From: Oscillospiraceae bacterium
GTDB lineage: Bacteria > Bacillota > Clostridia > Oscillospirales > Ruminococcaceae
Length of the DNA stretch: 58,204 nt
Assembly (NCBI GenBank): GCA_016295145.1
Contig: JAEDLR010000004.1
Location: 1 to 58,204, forward strand
Direction: 5' to 3'
Below, in pieces: positions 1 to 8,758 of the stretch (its first letter is position 1; every line of letters starts with the position of its first letter). The translations under genes and the position numbers were made by a program. Under the pieces are notes generated by a model. It had not been told where the DNA came from, ran no database searches, and worked only from the letters and a program-made list of their open reading frames with translations.

Positions 1-1
1 G

Positions 2-283
2 GTATTTCTGGTGTTCAACATGGTGTATGCTGCCATCATGAAGCGGCAGGGTACCCCGATTACATACAGCATCGTTGCTACGGTACTGCTTGCCATGGCT
101 TGCGCGATTATGGGTACCGTGGGCGATCTGACTGCTTCTGTGCTGAAACGGCAAATGGAGATCAAGGATTACGGTACCATTATGCCTGGCCACGGCGGCG
201 TACTTGACCGCTTTGACAGCGTGCTGCTGGTGTTGCCATTCTTCAGTGCATATATTACGGCTGTGGGCTTATTCCGTAGCTAA
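2..283 (+). CDS. cdsA: Phosphatidate cytidylyltransferase, C-terminal part (5' end outside window)
   Basis: The last 93 or so codons of CdsA, which makes CDP-diacylglycerol from phosphatidate and CTP in the cytoplasmic membrane. The family signature is visible: S-x-x-K-R at about codons 51-55 of the fragment, then K-D, P-G-H-G-G and D-R-x-D, which supply the metal and substrate ligands. Hydrophobic stretches on both sides fit the last two membrane helices. The reading frame is open to the left window edge, so the true start lies upstream. It is followed 22 bases later by dxr, the usual cdsA-dxr-rseP order in Firmicutes. Confidence 0.93.
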   Translation, partial: VFLVFNMVYAAIMKRQGTPITYSIVATVLLAMACAIMGTVGDLTASVLKRQMEIKDYGTIMPGHGGVLDRFDSVLLVLPFFSAYITAVGLFRS

Positions 284-305
284 GGGAAAAGGGGGAACAA
301 ACCAT

Positions 306-1451
306 ATGAATAGCGTTGCAATTCTTGGTTCAACGGGCAGCATCGGCACGCAGGCAATTGAGGTTGCACAGATGCACGGCTTGCAGGTGACAGCTCTGGC
401 TGCCCAAACCAGTGTTGAGAAACTGGTGGCGCAGGCAAAGAAACTCCACCCACAGTTGCTTTGTATCGGCGATGTATCCCGATATCCGCAATTAAAGGAG
501 GCGGCTGCCGGTCTGGGTTGCCGCCTTTTGGCAGGCATTGAGGGTCTGTGTGAGATCGCTGCAGACGACAGCACAGAGATCCTGCTCAACGCCGTGGTGG
601 GCATGGTGGGATTGCGTCCCACACTGGCAGCCATTGCCGCCAAAAAGCCCATTGCCCTTGCCAATAAGGAGACTCTTGTGGCGGGCGGCAGCCTTGTGAT
701 GGAAGCCGCCGCAAAAAATCAGGTGCCGATCTACCCCGTGGACAGCGAGCATTCTGCGATTTTTCAGTGCTTACAGGGGAACCGCAGAAGCCAGTTGAAA
801 AAAATCATTTTGACTGCCTCCGGCGGGCCGTTCTTTGGCAAAACCAAGGCAGAACTTGCCAATATCACCGTGGAGCAGGCGCTGCAGCATCCCAACTGGA
901 GCATGGGGCGCAAGATCACCATTGATTCGGCAACATTGATGAATAAGGGTCTGGAATTTATCGAGGCGAGATGGCTGTTTGATCTCACACCCGACCAGAT
1001 TGAGATCGTGGTACACCGCCAGAGTGTGCTGCATTCTGCGGTGGTGTATGATGACGATTCGGTGATTGGGCAAATGGGCGTGCCCGATATGAAGATTCCC
1101 ATTCAGTATGCGCTGCTGTATCCTGAACGCAAGCCCTGCCCCACAAAGCCCCTTTCGTTAACCGATTACGGGACGCTGACCTTTGCAGAACCGGATTACG
1201 CTACCTTCGATTGCCTGACCGCTTGTATCCGTGCCAGTGAGATGGGCGGTTCGGCACCTTGTATTGCCAACGGTGCCAATGAAGCTGCCGTGGCAGCATT
1301 CTTGAACAGAGAGATTCCTTTTTTGCAGATCGGCAAATTGGTAAATGCTGCCATTGATGCCCTGCCCGTTACAAAGCTGAACTGCTTTGAAGATGTGACC
1401 GCAGCAGATTCTTTGGCAAGAGCCTTTGTTGCAGAGCATCTGCATATGTGA
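306..1451 (+). CDS. dxr: 1-deoxy-D-xylulose 5-phosphate reductoisomerase
   Basis: Second step of the MEP isoprenoid pathway: NADPH-dependent rearrangement and reduction of DXP to MEP. 381 residues, normal length. Visible motifs are the nucleotide-binding loop GSTGSIG at residues 8-14, NKETLVAGG at about 119-127, the metal-binding D-S-E-H at about 146-149, the flexible-loop segment HPNWSMG near 194-200 and MNKGLE near 213-218. The ATG at 306 is chosen because it follows AAAAGGGGG by about 10 bases; a longer frame upstream overlaps cdsA and is unlike the family. It lies between cdsA and rseP, with ispG of the same pathway three genes on. Confidence 0.97.
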   Translation: MNSVAILGSTGSIGTQAIEVAQMHGLQVTALAAQTSVEKLVAQAKKLHPQLLCIGDVSRYPQLKEAAAGLGCRLLAGIEGLCEIAADDSTEILLNAVVGMVGLRPTLAAIAAKKPIALANKETLVAGGSLVMEAAAKNQVPIYPVDSEHSAIFQCLQGNRRSQLKKIILTASGGPFFGKTKAELANITVEQALQHPNWSMGRKITIDSATLMNKGLEFIEARWLFDLTPDQIEIVVHRQSVLHSAVVYDDDSVIGQMGVPDMKIPIQYALLYPERKPCPTKPLSLTDYGTLTFAEPDYATFDCLTACIRASEMGGSAPCIANGANEAAVAAFLNREIPFLQIGKLVNAAIDALPVTKLNCFEDVTAADSLARAFVAEHLHM

Positions 1452-1476
1452 GCCTACCCCTTGAAAGGAGTATTTG

Positions 1477-2505
1477 ATGAGTTTTCTATCCATTCTGGCA
1501 GCGATTATCTGCTTCGGCGTGATTATTCTCATTCATGAGTTGGGGCATTTCTTTGTGGCAAAAAAATGTGGTGTGCGTGTGCTGGAGTTTGCCATCGGCA
1601 TGGGACCTGCGATTTTCTCAAAGCAGATCGGCGAGACCAAATATTCCCTGCGGCTGCTGCCCATCGGCGGATATTGCGCCATGGACGGCGAGGATGAATC
1701 CAAGGATGATCCCAGAGCCTTCCGCAGCAGACCTGTTTGGCAGCGGATTCTGGTGACGGTGGCAGGTGCGGTGATGAATATCATTCTGGGTTTCTTCCTG
1801 CTGATTGCCACCACCTGTCTGGATACGGCAATTACGACGACGACCGTTTCCAGCTTTCATGCAAATGCGACCTCGTCCCAGTGGCTGCAAAAGGATGACC
1901 GCTTTGTTTCGATCAACGGGCTGCATATCTTTACTGCATCGGATATCTCCTATGCCCTGCAAAATGACAACTGCGAGACCTTTACGGTTGTGGTAGAGCG
2001 CAGCGGCGAGAAAATCAAGCTGGAAAATGTCAAGTTCCTTGATACCGAGACACAGGGCTTGCTGGATTTTTATGTTTACCCGCAGGCAAAAACCGTGGGC
2101 AGCGTGCTGTCGCAGAGTGTGAAAGAGACCGTAACCACCGCGCGGCTGATCTGGATTTCGCTGGTTGATCTGGTAACGGGCAAGTACGGTTTCAATGATT
2201 TGTCGGGCGTGGTGGGCATCGTGGACAGCACCGCAGATATCGTCAATCAGGGTGAAACCTTCCGCGAAAAATGCTACTCGCTGCTGTATATGATGTCGTT
2301 TATCACCGTTAATGTGGGTATTTTCAACCTCATCCCGTTCCCTGCACTGGACGGTGGTCGTCTGGTGTTCCTCATCATCGAGGGGATTCGCCGCAAGCCC
2401 ATCAAGGCAGAAACCGAGGGGAAAATCCACTTTATCGGTCTGGCATTGCTCATGCTGCTGATGATCGCCATCACCTTCCAAGACGTATCAAGACTATTCA
2501 AATAG
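1477..2505 (+). CDS. rseP: Site-2 metalloprotease RseP (RIP)
   Basis: Intramembrane zinc metalloprotease of the site-2 protease family. In Firmicutes the homologue RasP cleaves anti-sigma factors, cell-division proteins and leftover signal peptides. 342 residues. HExxH zinc motif at residues 20-24 in the first membrane helix; a PDZ-like middle region of about residues 105-190; the third zinc ligand in N-x-x-P-x-x-x-L-D-G at about 284-293 in a late helix. The ATG at 1477 sits 6 bases after AAAGGAG; the adjacent in-frame TTG at 1474 is too close to that site. Neighbours cdsA-dxr and ispG are standard for Firmicutes. Confidence 0.95.
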   Translation: MSFLSILAAIICFGVIILIHELGHFFVAKKCGVRVLEFAIGMGPAIFSKQIGETKYSLRLLPIGGYCAMDGEDESKDDPRAFRSRPVWQRILVTVAGAVMNIILGFFLLIATTCLDTAITTTTVSSFHANATSSQWLQKDDRFVSINGLHIFTASDISYALQNDNCETFTVVVERSGEKIKLENVKFLDTETQGLLDFYVYPQAKTVGSVLSQSVKETVTTARLIWISLVDLVTGKYGFNDLSGVVGIVDSTADIVNQGETFREKCYSLLYMMSFITVNVGIFNLIPFPALDGGRLVFLIIEGIRRKPIKAETEGKIHFIGLALLMLLMIAITFQDVSRLFK

Positions 2506-2532
2506 CCGCAATGGCAAAAGGGGGAGTGCATC

Positions 2533-3222
2533 ATGAAATGGATGAAGTATTCCTGCCCCTTCGGGGGCAAACAGTATCCGTTTTATCTGGCGGTTACCGT
2601 GCCGTGGGTCGTTGCCTTTGCCCTTGTGTTCAGCGGCAATGTGAAGCTGATGATGTGTGCAATGTTTCTGTTGCCCATTGTGATTCTGGTTGTCTGTTTT
2701 TTGATCGAGCAGCGGCTGACACCCGATGAACGGCAGATCATCGCTGCCACAGAACCACCGTTGTGGCAGCCGATTACCGAAGATCTGCAAGAGCGTATCC
2801 GCGCGGAAGAAAAACCGCCGGAGGGTTCGCCGTTGCCGATGATCTTGTGCCTCTGCGGTTTTTTCGTGGTGCTCTTTCTCGTGATTTGCGGCTTCAATGG
2901 GATTTCCATTGCCATAGCTGCCGCCGTTTTGCTGACCGTACTCGTGTTTGTGCTGGCAAGTGCCCATCAGTCGGATGTGTGGAGTCAGGTGGATGATACC
3001 GCAGTGTATATCGAGGTACCCATTCATCATATGTACGATGTACGCCATACCCGTACAACCCGTGGCATCTTCCAACATTACAGTGAGGTGTGGTATGCAA
3101 GTTACTTGGTGTTTTATCTGCAAAATGGCAGATATACCTTGCGTGTGCCCCAAGGTGAGGGTGCCGCTCACAGCATTGTGATTCTGAAGTTTCAGGGCCA
3201 TACCCGTTGGCTGCTGCAATAA
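2533..3222 (+). CDS. Unknown four-helix membrane protein
   Basis: 229 residues, not recognised. Predicted membrane helices at about residues 14-33, 35-57, 97-114 and 116-140, with a charged stretch between helices 2 and 3 and a soluble C-terminal domain of about 85 residues, rich in aromatic and beta-type sequence (Y-I-E-V-P near 158, repeated Y/F-x-Y segments after 175). The start follows AAAGGGGGAG at 2517-2526 by 6 bases. It sits within the dxr-rseP-ispG-polC cluster, 27 bases after rseP and 21 before ispG, so it is probably co-transcribed. The partner genes suggest an envelope role, but nothing in the sequence gives a function. Confidence 0.85.
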   Translation: MKWMKYSCPFGGKQYPFYLAVTVPWVVAFALVFSGNVKLMMCAMFLLPIVILVVCFLIEQRLTPDERQIIAATEPPLWQPITEDLQERIRAEEKPPEGSPLPMILCLCGFFVVLFLVICGFNGISIAIAAAVLLTVLVFVLASAHQSDVWSQVDDTAVYIEVPIHHMYDVRHTRTTRGIFQHYSEVWYASYLVFYLQNGRYTLRVPQGEGAAHSIVILKFQGHTRWLLQ

Positions 3223-3243
3223 TCAAAAGGAGCGTGCTTTTTT

Positions 3244-4287
3244 ATGCGTCAATTGCACCCTGTGAAAGTAGGAAACTGTCTGTTGGACGGAAGGCATATC
3301 TACATACAATCCATGCTCAATACCCGTTCCGATGACATCGAGGGGACGGTTGCCCAGGCCGTTGCCCTTGAACAGGCAGGCTGCGAGATCATCCGCGCTG
3401 CCATTCCCGATGAAAGAGCTGTGGCACTGATCCCTGCGATCAAGTCGGCAGTCCGCATTCCGCTGGTGGCAGATATCCATTTCGATTACCGTCTGGCATT
3501 GGCTGCCGCCGATGCAGGCGTGGACAAGATCCGCATCAACCCCGGCAATATCGGCGATATGGACAGGGTCAAGGCGGTGGCAGACAAGTGCCGCCAAAAG
3601 CAGATTCCCATTCGTATTGGTGTCAACAGCGGTTCACTGGAAAAATCGCTGCTAGCAAAATACGGCAGCCCCACCCCCGAAGCGATGGTCGAAAGCGCAA
3701 TGGCGCACGCCGCACTGCTGGAGCGTTTCGATTTCCATGACATTGTGCTTTCCATCAAGTCCTCTGATGTGAAAAATATGATCGCCTGCTATCGCCTGGC
3801 AGCCGAAAAAACCGATTATCCGCTGCATCTGGGTGTGACCGAGGCAGGGACTGCCCGTATGGGCATCATCAAATCGGCGGCAGGCATCGGCTCGCTGCTG
3901 TGTGATGGCATCGGTGAGACAATCCGCATCTCGCTGACTGCCGACCCCGTGCAAGAGGTAGAAGCTGCCATCGACCTGCTCAAAGCACTGGGACTGCGCA
4001 AGGGCGTGACGCTGGTTTCCTGCCCTACCTGCGGTAGAACGCGCATTGACCTCATCGGTACGGCAAATGCTGTGGAGCAGGCATTGCGCGGCTGTCAAAA
4101 GAATATCAAGGTTGCCGTCATGGGATGTATCGTCAATGGCCCCGGCGAGGCAAGAGAAGCGGATATCGGCATTGCAGGGGGAGATGGCTGCGCGGTGCTG
4201 TTTCGCAAGGATGAGATTCTGGGCAAGGTGCCCGAATCGGAAATTGTGCCCGCACTGCTTGCCGAGATTGCCAAGCTGCCCGACTGA
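3244..4287 (+). CDS. ispG: 4-hydroxy-3-methylbut-2-en-1-yl diphosphate synthase (IspG/GcpE)
   Basis: Penultimate enzyme of the MEP pathway; reductively opens MEcPP to HMBPP with a [4Fe-4S] cluster. 347 residues, the compact bacterial form: a TIM barrel followed by the cluster domain. Cluster ligands are visible as CPTC at about residues 260-263, MGC near 295, and the glutamate of NGPGE near 302. Other family motifs: IQSM near residues 20-23, VADIHFDYRLA near 79-89 and RINPGNIG near 99-106. The start follows AAAAGGAG. It works with dxr four genes upstream; the intervening dxs, ispD/F/E/H steps are not in this window. Confidence 0.97.
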   Translation: MRQLHPVKVGNCLLDGRHIYIQSMLNTRSDDIEGTVAQAVALEQAGCEIIRAAIPDERAVALIPAIKSAVRIPLVADIHFDYRLALAAADAGVDKIRINPGNIGDMDRVKAVADKCRQKQIPIRIGVNSGSLEKSLLAKYGSPTPEAMVESAMAHAALLERFDFHDIVLSIKSSDVKNMIACYRLAAEKTDYPLHLGVTEAGTARMGIIKSAAGIGSLLCDGIGETIRISLTADPVQEVEAAIDLLKALGLRKGVTLVSCPTCGRTRIDLIGTANAVEQALRGCQKNIKVAVMGCIVNGPGEAREADIGIAGGDGCAVLFRKDEILGKVPESEIVPALLAEIAKLPD

Positions 4288-4305
4288 CAGAAAGGATTTG
4301 TTTTC

Positions 4306-7300
4306 ATGCTGCAAACCCTACGGGATTTTCTGCGCGAATACGGTGCCAAGCTGCCCGAAGCCGTGCTGGCAGGCAGAGTGCGCCGTGTGTTGTCCAATAC
4401 CGAGCACACCAAGCTGTACCTGGAAACGGAATTTGATGCACCGATTCCCTTTGCGGTGCTTTCGCAATTTGAATCGGAGGTAGCAGACCGCCTGAGCATT
4501 TCGGCGGTCCGTTTGCTGTGCCGTTACCCTGCCGAGACCTTCAGCACCGATGTACTGGCAGATCTGTTTGTATCCCTGCGCCGTGATCTGCCCATGATGA
4601 ACGGTTTTCTGGACGATGCCGGTCTGCAACTGGATATGGAGAACCATCTGCTGACGATCACTCTGCGTCATGGCGGTGTGGATATTCTCGAATCCACCCA
4701 CTTCCGCGAGGAGCTTGCTAGAGCGGTCCGCACAATCTATTCTGTGGGGCTGGAAATCCGGTTTGACGGCGGTGTGCAGCATATCTCCCCTGAGGCGCAC
4801 GATACCATGCAGGAGGAGATTCTGGCAACGCTGCCGCCTCCTGTGCTGCCTGCCGAGGATAAGCAACCGGAATCTGTACCCGTGTTTTCGTCCCTTGCCG
4901 CTGCACCGGATGATGCCGCGCCCATTCAGCCCGTGATGCCCTCCAAGGAAGATCTGTCGGTCATCTATGGCAGAAACATCAAGGAAAAGCCCGTCAGCAT
5001 CGGCGAGGTGGTGAAAAATCTCAGCAATGCGGGCAGAGTCTGCATTGCCTGCGAAGTATTTGGCGATATCGACACGCGCACCCTCAAAAACGGCAAAACG
5101 TTGCTGACTTTCCCTGTGACCGATTACACAGGCAGCGTGCTGGTCAAGATGTTTCTGGACGAGGACAAGCTGGCGGATTTTCCGCAAAAGGCTTGTAAAA
5201 AGGGCGCAAATCTGTTGATTTTCGGCACGGTTGCCTATGATGATTACGACCACGATATCACCATCAAGCCCACGGGCATCAGCACCTATACGCCTCCAAA
5301 ACGCACCGACGATGCTCCCGTCAAGCGCGTGGAGCTGCATATGCATACTAATATGTCCGCCATGGATGCCGTCAACTCGGCGACTGCGCTCATCGAGCGC
5401 GCCCATGCGTGGGGACACCGTGCCGTTGCCATTACAGATCACGGCGTGGTGCAGGCGTTTCCGGAGGCGATGAACGCCACCGCCAAGATGAAGGATTTCC
5501 GCGTGATCTACGGCTGCGAGGCATATGTGGTCAATGATCTGGAGACGGCAAAGGTTATTGACGCCCCCGACCCACGGAGCATTCATGATGAGGTGATCGT
5601 ATTTGATGTGGAGACCACGGGCCTTTCGCCCATGGACGACCGCCTGACGGAAATCGGTGCGGTAAAAGTGCGGGATCTCAAGGTGATCGACAGCTTCTGC
5701 ACATTCGTGAATCCCAAGCGGCATATTCCCGAAAAAATCACTGAACTGACGGGCATCACCGATGAAATGGTCAGCGATGCCCCCGACGAAGCCAAAGCCG
5801 TTGCCGATTTTATGGCGTTTTGCGGCGAGAACCCCGTGCTGATTGCCCATAACGCCGGTTTTGATACTGCATTTCTGCGCAATGCGTTCAAACGCCTGAA
5901 TATGCAGCACCACTTTGTTACATTGGATACCCTTGTGCTTTGCCGTGCCATGCTGCCGGAACTTGCAAAGCATAAGCTGAATCTGGTGGCAAAGCATCTA
6001 AAGCTCGGCAAATTCGAGCATCACCGCGCCAGCGATGACGCCTGTATGCTTGCCAAGATCTATATTACGCTGATGGAGCGGCTGGAGCAAAACCAACGTC
6101 TGAAAACCCTTGCGGAGCTGAATATCAAGCTGCCCACCATTGATTGCAGAAAGCTGAAATCCTATCATCAGATTATTCTGGCGAAGAACCAGACGGGCAT
6201 GAAGAATTTGTACCGACTGGTTTCGTACAGTCAACTGGATTATTTCTACAAAAAGCCGCTGATTCCCAAATCGGTGCTGCAGCAGCACAGAGAGGGTCTG
6301 ATTTTCGGAAGTGCCTGCGAGGCAGGCGAGCTGTTTCAGGCGATGCTGGAGGGAAAATCCGAGGAGGAACTGGTAAAGCTTGCCTCTTTCTACGATTATC
6401 TGGAGATTCAGCCCATTGCCAATAACCGATTCATGCTGCGCAGCGATAGATATTCCGCCCGTACCGAGGAAGATCTGCGGGATTACAACCGCCGCATTCT
6501 CGAAATCGGTGACAAGGCAGGGCTGCCCGTGGTGGCAACCTGCGATGTGCATTTCATGGACGAAAAAGATGCCATTTACCGTGAGATTTTGCAATCGGGT
6601 AACGGCTTTGATGATGCAGGGGAGCAGGCACCGCTGTATTTCCGCACCACCGATGAGATGCTGGAGGAGTTTGATTATCTCGGTGATCGCGCTTATGAGG
6701 TGGTGGTGGAGAATCCCAACCGCATTGCAGATCGAATTGACGCCTGTCATGCCATCCCCAAGGGCACTTTTACGCCCTCTATCCCGGGTGCCGAGGAGGA
6801 TCTGACGCGCATTACCACCGAAACTGCCGAGCGCATCTATGGTTCACCCCTGCCCGAAATCGTACAAAAGCGTCTGGACAGAGAGCTTGGCTCTATCATC
6901 AAGCACGGTTTTTCGGTGCTGTATATGATCGCTCAAAAACTGGTAGCCAATTCTGAGGCTCATGGCTATATGGTCGGCTCCAGAGGTTCCGTGGGTTCTT
7001 CCTTTGTGGCGAGTATGGCGGGTATCTCCGAGGTCAACCCGCTGATGCCCCACTATGTCTGCAAAAAGTGTAAATACTCCGAGTTTGATACCACCGGTAA
7101 GTATGGTTCGGGGTTTGATCTGCCTCCGAAGAACTGCCCCAACTGCGGCGAGGAGCTGAAGCGTGACGGTCATGATATCCCCTTTGAAACATTCCTTGGC
7201 TTTGACGGCGATAAGGCACCGGATATCGACCAGAACTTTTCCAGCGAGTTCCAGTCCGAATCCCATCGCTATACCGAAGAATTGTTCGGCCGTGCCAATG

Positions 7301-8664
7301 TGTTCAAGGCGGGTACCATATCGGGCGTCAAAGATAAGATCGCATACGGCTATGTGAAGCACTACCTGGAGGATTGTGGCATCTCCGTGAATAACAGCGA
7401 GATCAACCGTCTGGTGGCAGGCTGCGTGGGCGTTAAGAAAACCACGGGTCAGCATCCCGGCGGCATGGTCGTTATTCCGGAGGATTTTGATATCTTTGAT
7501 TTTACCCCTGTGCAGCAGCCCGGTGAACCCGATGAATCCGACGATGCGGAACAGATCATCACCACGCACTTCGATTTCCATAGCCTGCACGATACCATTC
7601 TGAAACTGGACGAACTGGGTCATGTTGTGCCGACCTTCTACAAGCATCTGGAGGATGCAACTGGTCTGAAAATTGACGATATCCCTGCCACGGACCCCAA
7701 AGTGCTGCAAATGTGTACCGATTGCTCTGTACTGGGCGTGACGCCGGAGGAGATCTATTGCAAAACAGGCAGTCTGGGCATTCCCGAAATGGGTACAGGC
7801 TTTACCATCGGTATGCTGCTGGACGCCAAACCCAAACTGTTTTCCGACTTTTTACAGATATCGGGACTTTCCCACGGTACCGATGTGTGGTTGGGCAACG
7901 CACAGGAACTCATCGCCAACGGTACCTGTACCATTTCTGATGTGATCGGTACCCGTGACAGCATCATGACCTATTTGCTGTACCATGATGTGCCGCCCAA
8001 AGAGGCGTTCCAGATCATGGAGGATACCCGTAAGGGCAAGGCGCCCAAAACCTTTACCCCCGAACGCATCCAGATGTTGCTGGACCATAATGTTCCCCAG
8101 TGGTATATTGATAGCTGCCTGAAGATCAAGTATATGTTCCCCAAGGCGCACGCAACGGCGTATGTCATTGCAGCCATTAAGCTGGGTTGGTTCAAGCTGT
8201 ACCGCCCACTGGAGTTCTATGCGACCTTCTTTACCGTGCGCGGCGGCGATTTTGATGTGGGGCTTGCAGTGGCAGGTACGCAGGAGGTGCGCAATAAAAT
8301 CGAGGAGCTGGAGCGCAAGGGAAAGAAAGAACGCTCTAAAAAGGAAAACGACCTGATGGATATTCTGCTGATCGTCAATGAGATGCTCAGCCGCGGATAC
8401 AGTTTTTTGCCTGTGGATCTGTACCGTTCGGAGGCAACCAGATATAAAATCGAGGACGGCAAGGTGCGGATTCCCTTTGGTGCCATCGCCGGCATCGGTA
8501 CCAAGGCTGCCGAAAAGCTCTATGAAACGGCGCAGAAGGGTGATTTCATTTCTGTGGAGGAATTCCAGATGCAAAGCGGGGCATCAAAAGCGACAATCGA
8601 AACTTTGGATGCTATGGGTGCTTTGGGTAATCTGCCAAAAACGAATCAGCTATCTCTGTTTTGA
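4306..8664 (+). CDS. polC: DNA polymerase III alpha subunit, PolC type
   Basis: Replicative polymerase of low-GC Gram-positives, with built-in proofreading. 1452 residues, full length for PolC. In order: N-terminal domain (1-200), OB fold (about 220-340), first part of the PHP domain (H-M-H-T-N near 344, ITDHG near 378), 3'-5' exonuclease inserted in PHP (FDVETTG near 432, AHNAGFD near 515, HRASDDAC near 575), rest of PHP, then the polymerase core with the catalytic PDIDQNF near 971-977. A zinc-binding Cys set (CKKC ... CPNCG) precedes the core at about 921-949. The protein ends in QLSLF, the sliding-clamp binding pentapeptide. Start ATG follows GAAAGGA by about 9 bases. No terminator was seen before the his promoter. 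Confidence 0.98.
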   Translation: MLQTLRDFLREYGAKLPEAVLAGRVRRVLSNTEHTKLYLETEFDAPIPFAVLSQFESEVADRLSISAVRLLCRYPAETFSTDVLADLFVSLRRDLPMMNGFLDDAGLQLDMENHLLTITLRHGGVDILESTHFREELARAVRTIYSVGLEIRFDGGVQHISPEAHDTMQEEILATLPPPVLPAEDKQPESVPVFSSLAAAPDDAAPIQPVMPSKEDLSVIYGRNIKEKPVSIGEVVKNLSNAGRVCIACEVFGDIDTRTLKNGKTLLTFPVTDYTGSVLVKMFLDEDKLADFPQKACKKGANLLIFGTVAYDDYDHDITIKPTGISTYTPPKRTDDAPVKRVELHMHTNMSAMDAVNSATALIERAHAWGHRAVAITDHGVVQAFPEAMNATAKMKDFRVIYGCEAYVVNDLETAKVIDAPDPRSIHDEVIVFDVETTGLSPMDDRLTEIGAVKVRDLKVIDSFCTFVNPKRHIPEKITELTGITDEMVSDAPDEAKAVADFMAFCGENPVLIAHNAGFDTAFLRNAFKRLNMQHHFVTLDTLVLCRAMLPELAKHKLNLVAKHLKLGKFEHHRASDDACMLAKIYITLMERLEQNQRLKTLAELNIKLPTIDCRKLKSYHQIILAKNQTGMKNLYRLVSYSQLDYFYKKPLIPKSVLQQHREGLIFGSACEAGELFQAMLEGKSEEELVKLASFYDYLEIQPIANNRFMLRSDRYSARTEEDLRDYNRRILEIGDKAGLPVVATCDVHFMDEKDAIYREILQSGNGFDDAGEQAPLYFRTTDEMLEEFDYLGDRAYEVVVENPNRIADRIDACHAIPKGTFTPSIPGAEEDLTRITTETAERIYGSPLPEIVQKRLDRELGSIIKHGFSVLYMIAQKLVANSEAHGYMVGSRGSVGSSFVASMAGISEVNPLMPHYVCKKCKYSEFDTTGKYGSGFDLPPKNCPNCGEELKRDGHDIPFETFLGFDGDKAPDIDQNFSSEFQSESHRYTEELFGRANVFKAGTISGVKDKIAYGYVKHYLEDCGISVNNSEINRLVAGCVGVKKTTGQHPGGMVVIPEDFDIFDFTPVQQPGEPDESDDAEQIITTHFDFHSLHDTILKLDELGHVVPTFYKHLEDATGLKIDDIPATDPKVLQMCTDCSVLGVTPEEIYCKTGSLGIPEMGTGFTIGMLLDAKPKLFSDFLQISGLSHGTDVWLGNAQELIANGTCTISDVIGTRDSIMTYLLYHDVPPKEAFQIMEDTRKGKAPKTFTPERIQMLLDHNVPQWYIDSCLKIKYMFPKAHATAYVIAAIKLGWFKLYRPLEFYATFFTVRGGDFDVGLAVAGTQEVRNKIEELERKGKKERSKKENDLMDILLIVNEMLSRGYSFLPVDLYRSEATRYKIEDGKVRIPFGAIAGIGTKAAEKLYETAQKGDFISVEEFQMQSGASKATIETLDAMGALGNLPKTNQLSLF

Positions 8665-8665
8665 C

Positions 8666-8694
8666 TTGACTTTTCTGCAATAGCATGGTAATAT
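8666..8694 (+). promoter_or_regulatory. Promoter of the histidine operon
   Basis: TTGACT (8666-8671), 17-base spacer, TAATAT (8689-8694): a near-consensus housekeeping promoter directly after the polC stop. A second overlapping TTGACT begins at 8661. The start of hisZ is 65 bases downstream of the -10 box, leaving a short leader too small for a T-box. Confidence 0.85.
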
Positions 8695-8724
8695 AGTAAC
8701 GTGATAGCGTAGTAGCATAGTAGC
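8694..8724 (+). promoter_or_regulatory. TAGTARC repeat array, possible his operator
   Basis: Three direct copies of TAGTA(A/G)C at 8694-8700, 8710-8716 and 8718-8724 begin in the -10 box and cover the likely transcription start. An outer AGCGT/ACGCT inverted pair (8706-8710, 8725-8729) encloses the last two. The position is right for a repressor of the his operon (TrpR-fold HisR/YerC proteins are candidates known in Firmicutes), but I cannot confirm the binding protein. Confidence 0.4.
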
Positions 8725-8758
8725 ACGCTAAAGTAAAATGCTCCGAAAGGATGAACTT

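Noticed and set aside
4318..5997. 559-codon open frame on the minus strand inside polC
   Set aside because: It lies wholly inside a complete polC with all motifs, has no ribosome site, and its protein is His/Gln-rich nonsense without a fold. Long antisense frames here follow from codon bias.
8694..8758. T-box or His-rich leader peptide for the his operon
   Set aside because: The leader is only about 60 bases and has no T-box sequence, no terminator and no run of His codons.
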